A stretch of DNA of 64,000 bases from Chaetoderma sp. LZ-2023a (lineage: Eukaryota > Mollusca > Caudofoveata > Chaetodermatida > Chaetodermatidae), in NCBI GenBank assembly GCA_034401795.1, contig CM067370.1, positions 52,155,380 through 52,219,379 on the forward strand, in the 5' to 3' direction. Shown in pieces: positions 45,601 through 58,559 of this stretch. The translations under genes were made by a program, and so were the position numbers. Each line of letters opens with the position of its first letter. Within the stretch, counting starts at the first letter, position 1. The notes beneath the pieces are model-generated. The model had not been told where the DNA came from. It saw only the letters and a program-made list of their open reading frames with translations, and did no database searches.

Positions 45601-45689
45601 ATTGTGTTGCATTATTAACTTTTTCGGTTAAATGTGCTTCAGTGTGTGTTGTGGTTCATCAGTTACGTTCCCTTTCATGTAATATTCCC

Positions 45690-46930
45690 TCACCATCTAT
45701 AGATCTGCCTACAGTCATCAACTTGCCTTTGTCCAGGTGAAACAACAGCAGCCTGTCATCAGACTACTCTTGGAGCCTGTACAAGTCTTCTTGCAGGTCC
45801 TCTTGGTCTTTCTCACATTTAATTTTCCGGAAAACCTTTGTACCATTTGCATACATATATGCAACCGAGTTCAGTCATTCAGCCTTGTCATTAATTGCAC
45901 AACAAAGAACACCAGTCCAAGTATGCTCCCTTGCGGTATGCCACTTAAAACATCAGGTGATGATGATGCTGAGTTGTTCACTATTACTCGCTTTCTTCGC
46001 CCAAGTAGGAATGCCTCTGTCAACGTGTGTAATCTTCCAGTTATTCCCAAATCTGTTAAACCTTTTCAGGAGCATTTTGTGTGGTACTCTATCAAACGAC
46101 TTCATAAAATCTAAGTAGATCACATCAGTATTATCTCCGTAATCAAGGTTATTATTAGTCCATTTCTCCATCATTTTTAGTAGCTGCATGCAGTGTAAAC
46201 GATATCCCTGAAATGAACCCATACTGTCTGTCGCTAAATAAGTGGGTTCTTTTTCATGTGGTCTATAATATGATCTGTGACTATTGTTTCCAGCTGCTTA
46301 TACAGGAAAGGTAAGTCTTACTGGTCTGTAGTTGCTTGCCATTTTTTGGGATCCATTCTTGAAAATTACCATTATTTAGTTGTTTTCTATTCTTCTAGGA
46401 TTTTTCCACTGCCCAATGATGTGTTAAAGATTATTTCCAGTTTCTTGCTCAAGGCCTCTGCCAACTCTTTCAGTACTCTAGGGTGGACTCTGTCTGGCTC
46501 TGGTGACTTGTCTGTTTTCAGCTTCTTGAGTTTCCTAGCCACCACGACCCTTGTTACATGGATACTCTCGGGTGGTCGATCATACTCCTGTGTTGGTACT
46601 CCAGGGCTGTATGATTCATGTTCAATAGTGAACACACTTGAGAAGAACTTCAGCAGGACATTAGCCTTTTCAGCACCTGTCTTTGTCAGCTCCTCCTTTC
46701 CGGATTCATTTACTGTTGCTTGATCAGCAATTGGGGGCGCGTTTTTAGTTTGCTTTTGATGAACTTCCAAAAGCACATTGGATTAGACTATGCCTCTTTT
46801 GTAAAATAGATCTCGTGTTCTCTTTGAAGCTTCCTAGTCATATTTCATTTTGTTTATCATGTACAGCAGGTCATTAGCTTCTTTGTTGCAATAGCTACAA
46901 TACCAGTGAATTCGTTTTGTGAGGCCCTTA
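45690..46930 (-). pseudogene. LINE (Jockey/CR1-like) reverse transcriptase fragment
   Basis: On the minus strand: 46776-46387 is the linker and start of RT ('KSPEPDRVHPRVLKELAEAL'), then in shifted frames 'RQYGFISGISFTLHAATKND', 'VIYLDFMKSFDRVPHKMLL' (motif with first catalytic Asp), 'SGIPQGSILGLVFFV' (conserved SG.PQGS.LG), and 'YMYANGTKVFRKI' where the catalytic YADD reads Y-A-N-G. Frameshifts are frequent, and the endonuclease and the 3' end are missing. It sits inside the GST intron in the same orientation as the gene. Confidence 0.75.
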
Positions 46931-47219
46931 TTGAACCTGTCATATATTAGTGCTGGTACATTCTGACATTTCAGACCTATGTGGTACTAATTTACACAGA
47001 TATCAGACTGTAACACCATGCCAGTATCATGAACGATACAATAACAATCGCTGCACTCCATATTGCTATCATCATTGTCTTTCTGATCATTACTGGAAAT
47101 ATAACACTCATCATATCTTACCTTTGCGTCTTTACTAAGTTGAATATCTACCGTTTTGTCAGTGGTCTTCTTTTCTTTAAGCGAATCTGATCTTTTATTT
47201 CTGGTATCCATCTTACTTG

Positions 47220-47580
47220 AGATTTCTTCTTCTAAATCCGTGAGTTCCTCCCACTGTGTGTGATGTTACACAAACTAAGGATGCTTACCAGTATAATTCT
47301 GTCCTTATCCCACTTTCTTTCACGCTTTTCTTGTTATCTTTGTGTGAAATATGAGTTTATATCACTGTAGATTTATTGTGGTGATGAGTTGTCTCTTCGA
47401 TCTTGTATAATAGCACAAAATAATCAAAACCTCGAGGAGCTTTAAAAAACGACACATCGAGACACACGCATGCACACTCATGATATTAATAATTAGAGAG
47501 CACTTCGCTATAAACTTCTGGTCAATAATATCACACTTTCTCGAATATGACTCGGCTCGATTAATATATATATTGTGATA
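47220..47580. other. GST intron, no feature recognised
   Basis: A+T-rich, no coding sense. Confidence 0.4.
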
Positions 47581-47582
47581 CC

Positions 47583-47815
47583 GTGATGCATAATGTAGTC
47601 AGCGATACATCTGCACCGCTGCTTAGAGTCATCCCTCTATCTAGCTTGGGTAGAGATAATGACACATGTCAGTGCACATTTTCAGACATTCAATATCGCC
47701 CTGTATCGATGAACTACGTGGATAACTTATACGTATTTATAACCGATAGGCACAGTGAGAATATTTAATTTGAAGATGGCGCATTGCCAATTGTGCTCTG
47801 CTTGCAATTTAGACA
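47583..47815 (+). pseudogene. Second Polinton penton-like gene remnant
   Basis: The frame 'APLLRVIPLSSLGRDNDTCQ', 'FSDIQYRPVSMNYVDNLYVF', 'ITDRHSENI', a stop (47766-47768), then 'FEDGALPIVLCLQFRHM' corresponds to the C-terminal third of the minor capsid protein also present at 38886-39868. The two differ too much to be a recent duplication, so this derives from another Polinton. It is a ~230-bp solitary fragment in the GST intron. Confidence 0.65.
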
Positions 47816-47819
47816 TATG

Positions 47820-48230
47820 GCATTTTCATCCTTTCATGGTTTTTTATGCCTACAACGCACCAGCCGACGCCCATGAGCCGACCTAACCCAGGCTACGATA
47901 TGGGCTCCATTAGGCCACGCCACCAGACGTTAGGCCACGCCATTTAGGTGAAATGAATGTTTGTAGCATTTACAGAGGTTTGTGGCAGGGATTTTTGAAA
48001 AAATTCCAATGTTTTTCTCAGACAGCTTCAAGTTCACTTTATTCTCCCCCAGACTATAACAATAGCACATGCCGGGGGAGAAAGATGACACCTCCACGCC
48101 GGTCTCCTCCATAAGTACCAACTTTGTTGGGAAACTAAGTCATCAAGGATTGCAGGCTGACATCCGCAAACAGAGGCAACTCTGACTATGTCTAACCTTC
48201 TGACAAGAAACTGTGTCGACATCCTCGGAC
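47820..48230. other. GST intron / possible 5' end of the LINE
   Basis: 'ttaggccacgcca' is duplicated at 47911 and 47931. 48040-48230 probably belongs to the LINE 5' UTR. No gene. Confidence 0.35.
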
Positions 48231-48231
48231 A

Positions 48232-49932
48232 ATGCAATCTTCCCAGGAGCTTACCATAGCTACGTGGAATGTACGTGGTCTGACTGTAACATCAAAGAGG
48301 CAAACCTTAGGTGCAGACTGTGAACACTATAAAATCGATATCACATGCATTCAAGAGACTAAAGTAACTAAACACTCAGAGCAGAAACTTCAGACAGGCC
48401 ATAAGCTAGTACTCATGGAGCAAAAATAGGCCACTTACCATGGATTAGGCTTCGTAATCGGACCAAGGGTATTGGACGATGTCATTAGTTTTGGATACGT
48501 CAGTGATCGCATTGCATTTATTGACCTGGCTATACCAACGCGAAAGCGCACCACCACTAAGTGTCGCATAGTCAATGCTTATTGGCCAACTACCGAAAGG
48601 GCCAAAGAGAATCCAGCTATATTAGATTCCTTCTATGCAGAACTGAGCTCCTCCATTACTATCCCAGCTAGATGGCAACTGTTCGTGTGTGGCAATTTCA
48701 ACTCCAAGCTGGGCAAACTCGGCATTGCGGACAAAAGTTCAGGACTTGCCTCTTGCATAGGATTGTATGGAGAGGGCACATGCAACAGCAATGGAAATGC
48801 ACTGGTGGCATTCCTTAATTCCAATGGCCTATTTGCCACAAATGTGGCTTTCAAACACCCATGCCGCCACCGGACAACATGGACTGGACACATTGCTGAT
48901 CGCAAATCCCCAAAAGGTTCTAAGGCTACAAAAGCTGTCTTCAACCAAATAGATTTCATACTATGCAAGACCCCTACTTTGGGATACTCGTTCATATGGA
49001 GGCACAGACCTCAATTCTGACCATAAGCCAGACATTACACGCCTCCATATGAACCAGCTCTACCTAATGTATCAACGCCATACACGGCAAAAAGGGTAGA
49101 GTCACCTACAACTTACCCAAGCTCATCAGCGACACTGACACTCAAATGTCATACAAAAAGGCCCTCGGGGAGCAGATAGCTAACATCGACGTCAGCTCCG
49201 ATCCAAACGAAGCCCTAACCAAAACACTGATATCTATGGAATCATCAGCTACTAGCACCATAGGTGTTCTAGAAAACAGCAGAACTAGGTATACTGACGA
49301 CCCTTTCGTAGTAAAACTGTCAGCAGAACAGAAAGCGTTACGTCTGAGCGTCTATCAAAGTGGCCAGTATAGATCGCACCAAACTATGCCAGGAATTCAA
49401 TAACATTCTGCGCCACATTAGCGAACGCTTAAAAGATCATGCTATCCAACAAGCAGACGCCCTAGCAGATGAAATCACTGCCACGGATGACTGCCACAAA
49501 ATATTTCGGGCAGCCCGAGCTCTGAGAGTTGCTGACTACTCACCACCACTAACTGTACACAACTCTGAAGTACACTTTATCAGGACTAACCATGGCAAAG
49601 CCGAGGCAATTCGAGAATGGTTCAAGGAACAGTTCCCAGACCACGATGATGAGCCCTTGCACCCATTCTCAGAAGACCCCAGGCCATCACTAACCGCAAT
49701 TAATACAGCAGTGGTTGAGAAGGCACTTAAAGCCCTGAAAAATGGACGTGCATCTGGACCTGATGGCAGGAGCAATGAACTATTCAAATATGCAAGTGAC
49801 ATTATCTCAAAACCAATCATGCACATAATCAATTCAGGTTTTATGCACCACCTTCCCATCGATGCTGTAGGCCAAGGCATCCTTATCGCGCTACCCAAGC
49901 CCAAGAAGTCACCTGGCTCCCCCCAAATATGA
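48232..49932 (+). pseudogene. APE-type LINE: endonuclease plus start of RT, 3' truncated
   Basis: The endonuclease domain from 48232: 'LTIATWNVRGL', 'ITCIQETKVTKHSE' (catalytic Glu), a stop at 48427, 'IVNAYWPTT', 'WQLFVCGNFNSKLGK' (expected GDFN reads GNFN), 'NQIDFILCKTP', and the S-D-H motif in a shifted frame near 49011. After two more frameshifts the RT begins: 'ALKALKNGRASGPDGRSNEL', 'QGILIALPKPKKSPGSP', ending at the stop near 49932. Palm motifs and 3' end are absent. Most dead LINEs lose the 5' end, so this 3'-side loss is the opposite of the usual pattern. Confidence 0.75.
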
Positions 49933-49934
49933 AT

Positions 49935-50275
49935 TTATACCTAATTTGGTATGTGAGTTAAACATATCAATGTAGAGCGCATGAGCACATTTACATTTGG
50001 CCCCGACCCAGTGGTAGAGGATGGGGGTATAAAGGTCATGAAATTGATTGTAATGCAATGGGGTGCGTTGCAGGGTGTGTCAAAATTTCAAAGCGGTGAA
50101 TGTAGGGATTTGCGATGACGCATCATCGACCGATCAATCTAGTTATTATTATTATGGAGCTGATACATAGGCTAGTATTAAATAATAATGGAGAGTAATT
50201 ACATGCATTATACTACCAATTATATTATAGTAGTAACAGCAGTATTTATAGAAGTAACAGTAGCCGATGCATTAG
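49935..50275. other. GST intron, no feature recognised
   Basis: Leads into the AGT repeat. Confidence 0.4.
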
Positions 50276-50276
50276 C

Positions 50277-50755
<479 letters not shown>

Positions 50756-50844
50756 GATGGGGTACATTCGTCAATTATGTACTTATACATGGTGCTGTTG
50801 GATGGTTTACAGACTTTCCTTTTAGCAAATAGTAAGAACTTGCT

Positions 50845-51745
50845 TCATCTTTTATTTTTCAAGAGAGGGTAAACTTAGAGCATGATGCCATTTAGACATG
50901 TTGAAAGCCTTCCGTTGGTATAGTCTGTCTCAGTTAGACACGGCCATGGGTAATTGTATTATTGGTTTTGTAGAATACATGCAGTACATAATCTAACCAA
51001 ATGCTTTTTCACACCTTGGCTCTCGATTGCAATAGATCTGACAAAAGGCATAACCTATGACCCTTTCACAGGTCATTAGGCATACCATGCACCACAGAAC
51101 ATGGCTGACCTCATTGTGGCAAAGCTAGGGCAACGATATAATCAGTTGTACTGATTGGTTTACAGGTGTCACGTGACCTGACACACCCATACCTTAAACC
51201 ACACCCCTTTCCCGGGCCATTCGGCCTGCAACGTGGCACCTTGTGCCCTATAAATTTACCTAAGCCAGGGCGATGATATAGGTGGCCGTACTGATTGGTA
51301 TACAGGTGTTACGTGACCTGACACCTCTCAAACCTTAGGCCCGTTTCCCAGATCATTAGGTCTGGCAACGAGTGTAGCTACCGTCATGTGACCCGACCAG
51401 GGTGACAATATGGGCTTATGTTAGGACACTCTAAATTAGATCCCACCCTTTTTTCACGGGTCAACGAGAATAAAATGACATCATGTGACCTAAGCTAGGG
51501 CGTCGATATATGCGGCCATGTTGATTTGCCTACAGGTGTCACGTGACCGTGGAAAAAGCTCGTTACACCTGCCAATCATCATAATGTTCCTCCACATATA
51601 CGTCATCCAAAATAGCGAAGATATAGGTGGCTGTTCGCTGATTGGACGAGACGTTGATGACTTCATCTCATTTGCATATTAGGCCTAATATGCAAATGCG
51701 ATGACATCATCCTCACGTCCAATCATCGCAGCTGCCATTAGCCTC
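50845..51745 (-). repeat. ~0.9-kb repeat, copy B
   Basis: Inverted partner of 43935-44805. Its hairpin end (about 51630-51735) is nearly perfect: 'ctcatttgcatattaggcct' followed by 'aatatgcaaatgcgatgaca', centred near 51683 on TTAGGCCTAA. It lies about 6 kb from copy A within the same intron. Confidence 0.75.
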
Positions 51746-51749
51746 ATTC

Positions 51750-52645
51750 TTCTAATCATATTTGCACAAAATATGTGATGCCTCTTGATTTCTGTTCAAT
51801 TCACCTAGCATGCCATGCTACCCAGCATGCAATGCCCTAACTCGGTAATCGTTGTAACTGTTGGACGCCATATTCCTGGAGTCTATTGTGTGTATAGAGC
51901 AGGATTTCACAAACAAAAAGATCCAGCCTGCACACGCAAATGGTAATTTGTCAACCAGCTCTCGAAGGATAAGCACATGCGATTCAAGATTCAAGATTCA
52001 AAATTATTTATTTCATGCTTAATATACAATATACAAACATCAGAATTGGGCAGTCCATCAAAGGCAGTACATTCTACAACCTGTATTTCAATACTCTTCA
52101 GAACAAGTGTATCAATTTCCAAAATATACGAGAAAGCTTTTATATACTTTAGCGATAAGTTTAGTGAAAGTTGTTATTATCAATGATAGCAACAGCATTC
52201 AGTCCAATTATTGCCAAAATAAGTTGTAGGTAATGCGATTACTACTTGCTACAGATTTCATACACATACATAACAATGGTTTCTGCAACAGCTTTCAGTC
52301 TATACATTCTAAAATAATCATCATAATTTTCAGTCAACACTCGCTACTGATTTGAAGAGCAATTTGTGTGTACGATGTTGATAAAAGTTGCATGCTGAGT
52401 AGCATTGCATGTTGGGTATTTTGAACAGAAATCAATTAACAGACATCTCATATCTTGTGCAAAAATATCTCTATTTGATGAGATATGATAACTTTAAGTA
52501 GATGTTGTTTAAAATACAGGCAATATTGGTCAACAACAAATGATAAACCCTTAAAACACACTTACTTATGACATAATAAAAGCAATATAATAACGTTTCC
52601 GGGTACATTACACGTGCATGATTGAAGAATTAAAACGCATATGCA
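51750..52645. other. GST intron, no feature recognised
   Basis: A small direct duplication 'agattcaagattcaaaat' at 51985. Words such as 'attcagtc', 'gcaacag' recur loosely at 52190-52330. No gene. Confidence 0.35.
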
Positions 52646-52650
52646 CTCAC

Positions 52651-52801
52651 CAATTCTCTGAATAACATCGCCTCATTGCCACGGACTTTCAAGTGCTGCC
52701 AATGTAAGAATTCATCAACGCGCATCCGCATCAAATCATCACTAGGATACCAATGATCTGCGACCTTATACTTCTTAGCCAAGTACTGAAGAATGACGAC
52801 A
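52651..52801 (-). CDS. Glutathione S-transferase theta-like, middle exon (151 bp)
   Basis: Encodes the end of the thioredoxin-like domain and the first C-terminal helix: 'VVILQYLAKKY', 'HWYPSDDLMRMRVDEFLHWQ', 'GNEAMLFREL'. Flanked by tttcag (acceptor, 52802-52807) and gtgagt (donor, 52645-52650). The first base completes a Ser codon begun in the previous exon, and the last codon is complete. The joints are in phase with both neighbours. Confidence 0.85.
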
Positions 52802-52934
52802 CTGAAACAAAGCATTAATTAAGTCCTGTGCATTAACTACGGATGTAGTTAGGACTATGTATAGAAATAAAGTTAATATTGAAAGAACATAACACTTTAA
52901 TGGCAAAATTTTCTCAAAAAAATCAAATTAGTTA

Positions 52935-53175
52935 CTTATTGAATGCCCATTTAGAGGCCAAAAGAAGAGTAGTTTTGAAAATTTTATCACTGGAATGACT
53001 AGCTCGATAACATATGATTTAACTTACGGGAATGAATGGATCCGATCTGTCAGTCACGTATATGACCTCATAATCAATCACGTCACAATAATAATGTGTA
53101 TTGAATGATGTATCTAGCTCAGTCATAAACATTCATTAGTCCGTTAAGTGTACGAATCGTATGTCTCTTGGATTT
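52935..53175. other. GST intron with dispersed-repeat word
   Basis: 'aatgcccatttagaggccaa' near 52943 recurs with one change near 1768. Confidence 0.4.
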
Positions 53176-53179
53176 ACTA

Positions 53180-53440
53180 TTTACTAAACATTCTGTTAAA
53201 TATTTAAAACTAATTTAACTGGGTTTTGTTGCTGGGCAGCAACACCAAAACAGCATCCAGTTAAATCAGTTACAAAATATTCAACAGCGTACATGTATAA
53301 TTACCTTGAAAATGGAATTCTGAGAATTCATGGTTTTAAGTAAATAAATCAACCCAAGACGTGTAAGGGAGGGGCAGAGCTTAGCTAGAAATGGATCACG
53401 TTCTTATCAAAACTATAGAATATCCTAGTTGAGTTCACGA
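53180..53440 (-). repeat. Dispersed foldback-containing repeat, copy 2
   Basis: Inverted relative of 3975-4300. The core hairpin is 53188-53287 ('tctgttaaatatttaaaact' ... 'ttacaaaatattcaacag'). It lies in the second intron of the GST gene. Confidence 0.6.
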
Positions 53441-53684
53441 CATTCTAAAAGGGAAATATAGCATCCCGAATACTTCATTCAGTCCTGCTACCAGTTTATC
53501 ATGGATGATGTTTTTTCAGTCATGCCTGGTGAGTGGGCTTAACCCCGCATGATAAGAAACTAATGTTGTATACACTTGATTGTAAAGTAACAAACTAGAT
53601 ATTTCTAGGAAATATAGTGACATGCGGTTATATATATTTGGTGACGAACATTTGATGCGGCGTTCTAATCACAGTTCCCATTAC

Positions 53685-53772
53685 CTTTCTGAAAGTATAA
53701 ATCCATCATCCTCAATAATGGGAACCTTGTGCCTCGGGTTCAGTTTTAGGAAGTTCTCTTTCAAATGTTCAC
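53685..53772 (-). CDS. Glutathione S-transferase theta-like, exon 2 (88 bp)
   Basis: Encodes 'GEHLKENFLKLNPRHKVPII' then 'EDDGFILSES', the glutathione-binding part of the thioredoxin-like domain, including the conserved N-P-.-.-K-V-P cis-proline motif and the S of 'SES'. The acceptor 'ttaacag' and donor 'gtaatg' are both canonical. Exon 1, with the N-terminal strand and catalytic residue, was not found between here and 64 kb. It may be in a distant or diverged exon or lie beyond the window. Confidence 0.85.
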
Positions 53773-53779
53773 CTGTTAA

Positions 53780-55640
53780 TTGAGAAACAACATGTGCCAG
53801 AAGAACATCTGTGTAGTGGGCTTGCTAAGCCACACAAACCGACCAATTGTAGTACCCATATCGGCTTTAGTGTGAACGTAGTTTATGACGATATATAACA
53901 TTTAAGATATGAATACAAGCTGAGGCTGCCACATTTCACCTTCATTTGCATAATCCAAGATGGTCGCCACAAATGGTTAGTATATTGACGTATTTGGCCA
54001 TATCGCCAGTTTTAATCAAGATATTTTCAAGTTGTTAGGCTTCAACCTTATGTTTGCAACGGTGAACTATCTGCTAGAGTAGTGACCTTGGTGCTGAGAG
54101 GTTAAGTTCAGTCACTACAGTAGAGTTCATAGTCATTTGAGTCAATTCTAGGTAAGGTTTACCATGTAGGTATGCAAAAGATATCTTCACAATTTTCGTG
54201 TCTAAATGCATGGTTATAATGATTTTTCATTGAACATATCAAGACCATAAAACAAATTTGAGAGTTTCGCGATGGAGTAGCTGGTGACAATATCGATTAT
54301 CACTGGTGACAGTGCTGGTGTCAATATTCTAAATGATGTCTGACACAAGGGATGCCAAAATACGGTGGACAGCCAAAGATGAAATAGGCTGAATTATGGA
54401 GCATGAGTGCAATGCATGGCAACACGCGCAGTTTTAAGTAATGTGAAGCCTTCACAGGAAAAAACTACCAGAGAAGTACAACAATGCTTACTCTGTGCAA
54501 AAGCTGCTGGGAATGAGCTGAACGAAGGCTTACACATTTGACCTTGATTCTAGGGTACGAAGATGTGTTGCGATCATTGGTGATAAAACATTTCTTATAC
54601 AGCTTTCCTCTGGTGATATGATAGGCAAGATATAGTGTAGCATCGTAAGTGCTTTACTGAAATGTTGCTAACAGTGTATGTATGTCGCCTTCTCTCCTTC
54701 AGCATGCATGGCTATGTTCACACCACTAAACTCATAAAGTGGCAACTGCAATTCCAAATCTTATCGATGTCAATGGTCTTTCAAACTGCACTAATTTACC
54801 ATTTGATATGGATATTAGTCTAGCTCCAAAAGAGATATCAGGCAACTGGGGCCTTGTGGGCCCTGGTTATAACATCTACGATTATGTGACAACATATGCT
54901 CAACTTGAAGTTTAATTTCAGAGGATCCTTTTCACCTGAGAGTGAAATTAAGCCATTGCCATCCATACAGTACTCCTGCTATTCCAGCAGACAATTCTAG
55001 GCGGACCTTGGATCATGAATGAGAAATCTCCAAATCGTATTTCTGATTCAGAACATGTATATGTTGCTGCACTATTAATCACATGGTCGATCATGTTTGA
55101 ACTCAGTGAAGGAGTAGTTAACCAATTCTGCCTCTATTCCAAATCACTTCTGTGACCATCAGAATCCACTTGTTATATGTATAGACATCACAATCTATGC
55201 CAACATCAGAAAAGAAAGTCGTTTTCTATTTCATGCACGAGCGTGGGTTGTACATCTCATACGCTTGTTTGATGACACTAGCAATTGATTTGAAAATGTA
55301 ATCATCGGGTTCTACGAAATGAGTTGAATTCTCATTCTTGTGTGAAATTTTAAGGGTCTTCATGACAAATGCCTTTGATAATATCTGCCATAACACTCAA
55401 GGAATGACTTGTGGGAAAAGCTTCCATGGATTATGCCAGTCTACTCATCAGGTTCCCACCTCTATCAATCCTTACATGGAAACCGATAAGTGGCACTACC
55501 ACTGATGAAGACCCTGCAAGCCAGTCATATTGAGGGCACTGAAGCATCTTGTGAGCTTTTGCTACACCAGAAGAGTGCAAACAGTTCAAGAACCCATGCC
55601 AATGTTGTATGCCTGGTGGAAGTTGCTCTATACTCGGTAA
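53780..55640. other. No gene recognised
   Basis: About 1.9 kb upstream of GST exon 2. GST exon 1 is expected on the minus strand somewhere here or beyond, but no matching segment was recognised. Confidence 0.35.
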
Positions 55641-55644
55641 CATA

Positions 55645-56165
55645 TCATCAATGTTCAGAAGTGGTAAGAATTCATGTAAGAATTCATGTTTCAGGGTAGA
55701 AATATCATTTTTCAACACTAAGAATTGGTAAATTATTGTCTTTCAGTGCTTAGAATGGACAACAGATCAACTTTCCTCACTTACAATTGGTAAATGTCAT
55801 CTTTCATGGGTTAGGTCTGATAAAAGATCAGCTCTCATGGTATGAAATGTGTAAAATACCAGCATTGGCAATATATCATCCTTCAATGTTCAGAACTGGT
55901 AGCAAATCATATTTCAGGGTAGAAATATCATGTTTCAGCACTAAGAATTGGCAAATTATTGTTTGTCAGTGCTTAGAATTCACAACAGATCAGCTTTCCT
56001 CACTCACAATTGGTAAATGTCATCTTTCAGGGGTTAAGTTTGATAAAAGTTCATCTCTCATGGTATGATTGGCAACCGATCATCCTTCAAGGTCCAGAAG
56101 TTGGAAATATCATTTTCAACACTAAGAACTTATTGTCTTTCAGTGTTTAGAATTGACAACAGATA
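55645..56165. repeat. ~235-bp tandem repeat, ~2.4 copies
   Basis: Units start near 55651, 55886 and 56089 with 'aatgttcagaa.tggta' (or a variant) and run through 'cagggtagaaatatcat', 'cactaagaattgg', 'ctttcagtgcttagaat', 'cacaattggtaaatgtcatc', 'gataaaag.tcagctctcat'. The third is partial. Shorter internal echoes ('aattggtaaat', 'tctttcag') suggest the unit itself grew from a ~40-bp motif. Confidence 0.8.
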
Positions 56166-56179
56166 CCACTCCAGGTACA

Positions 56180-58210
56180 TTACATTTGAAAGTGTATCAG
56201 GATATGTAAATGCACATTAACTACTGTCACGGTTAAAACTTGATTTGATTGTTATGCTATCTAACGTTTGATTGTGTTTTTCTGTGTGGTCGTACACCTG
56301 CTGCACTAGGTCATGAAGAGGGCCCATCGCCGCTTAATCAAATAAAACCCATGAACATTATAATATGTAGAGTGCAGCACTGAGATAGTGGCGGTGATGG
56401 TGTTTGTTTTTGTGACTTTCACACCAGCTAAAGACCGGGTAAGCTAAATATAAAATTTATTGTTTAAGATGTCATAATTGAACAATAGATTTAATTCAGG
56501 CACACACATTGTAAATATGGGATTTGTGGATTAGCTACTCGTGAATCCCATGGCTACCTTTTGGTACCCGGGTAAATATTTGCAGATGACCTTTTGACCC
56601 TGTGTAGGTCAAGTATGTTTTGCATCATATCCTCAGTCGTGAATATTCATAACATCGTCATGATGATACGTCACTGGATATAGGACCAACTTTTGGGTCG
56701 CTATAGACAGTGGGTATTTGTATATACGTCATCGATAATAGGACCAACTATTCAGGTCACTATTGACAGCAAGCAAATAGGTATATTCTTAATAGGTCAT
56801 TATGACATGATGAGTGGTGTAGAGCTTTTATGTAGTGATTTATTTATATCTGTATCAGGATATCCGATTACCACCACTGTTATTATTTGTTATCCATGTT
56901 GCTTACTGAAGGTATAAATTATATATATAAATTATATATTTTATGTGAACGTTTAGAGGGTTTCTATATGGATGATTATGAACTCTGGTGATGGATGAAT
57001 TAGTTCAGCCATGTTTGATTTATGTTTGATTAAGATTGGTTGCTACAATCAATCTAGTTTTGTCATTTTCATGATCAGGATTTAGAGCGGATAACTTAGA
57101 TAAATATTCAACCCACGCAAAGTCATAGTCATAGTCATAATCGTTTATGAGAATCGAACTGACTCTTTAAACCTTGCTAGGTTAGAAACTGGTTCTGTCT
57201 CTCTAAGACAAGTTATAGATACAGCGATGGTAAGACGCTGTTAGATTAAGATCAAGATAGATCTTAAGATGTCTTCTGGGTATTTAATTCAACAAGGTCT
57301 TACAAGAAGGTTAATTAAGATGGACATTTACATGATTCGAAGAAGCAAGTCAGATAGCAGAAATGGTGTATACAGATCCAGTTATGTGATTCAGCACTGC
57401 GTGGAAATCCCATGATGTATGCATACTTCTGGTAATTACCCAGAATGTACATGACAGGTCAGAGATCACCTAGGCATACGTCATGATATCTCATAACCAT
57501 TAGTTATCAAATCCGAATATAAATTTCCAATAGTAAAGTAATCTTGTTAAGGCAATAGTTGAAAGGTTAACGCTCTTGTCACAATAAAGCAATGAGTAAG
57601 AGGAATGAAAGTATGCATGGAATGGATGCTTGCTGAGGCTTGTCAAAGCAGAATTGTATATGTAATCTGTCAAGAGGCATCACTTGCATACTGGTTCCAA
57701 CCGGGTGACTCCGACCATCTTTTGAGTGTGGGCAGGAGAGTGTTAACCAATCAAAGTAGTTAGATTTTGGAAATCACCAGGGAAGCCCTCTGGGACATCA
57801 TTACGTCGACGTCATGCACATGATGTCCAAATCTTTAATCTTCTGATAGCACTCTTCTCGAGCAGTCGAGTATGAGCTTTAACATCAGCAATTGAGTATT
57901 CATCATTAGCAGTTATAACTAAGTTTAGAATCGTTTTGATGGAAAATAGTTAAAGTCTAATTTAGTCCAAAAAGTATTGTTAGATTTACAAGCCTGTAAT
58001 ACAGCTCTATCTTTTGTTACACTTTAATAAAGTTTAGAACGTATTATTATTACTTTGCAAGATAGTCAGGTTATCATTTAGTTTGCAAGATAGTCAGTGC
58101 TATTATTTAGAAGATTAATTTAGAAAGGAAGATCACCTTTCCCGAACTCATCTCAAAGAACCTATTCTAGGAATCATGAGTAAATTAGAACAGAGAAACA
58201 ATCCATATTT
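56180..58210. other. Noncoding; probably includes the 5' LTR of the downstream gypsy element
   Basis: The LTR 3' end is inferred at 58213-58214 (CA), just before the primer-site-like TTGGCGACAG. The 5' end is unknown; TGTCACGG at 56226 is one possibility. 'ttaataaagtttag' near 58025 could be the polyadenylation signal. A ~66-bp imperfect duplication ('tataggaccaact') lies at 56665-56765. Confidence 0.3.
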
Positions 58211-58559
58211 TTCATTGGCGACAGCGATGAGACATACAATCTTCAATGGTGACAACAGATTTCAACAGACAGTTCATCAAAACAGTGAGTACTACAGTTT
58301 ATGGAAGACATCGTTGAGGCGAGAAATTCTCTGCAATGTTATTCAACCTTAATCAGCTCCTACCTTAATAGAATAATAGCCTCGGACAGTATAGCTTTTT
58401 CAACCCATACATAATATAATGTGGACGGTACAATCAAGATAACGCTAGAAGTTCCCAACTCCAGAAGTGAATATCTCGACCATCTACCCAGAACTGTGGC
58501 TCAGACCAACATATAGATCAATTTCATATGAATCCGCTTTCTCCACTTGAAGTTAAAGA

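Noticed and set aside
56226..58214. Confident 5' LTR of the right-hand gypsy element
   Set aside because: No second LTR in the window to compare with; kept only as a possibility.
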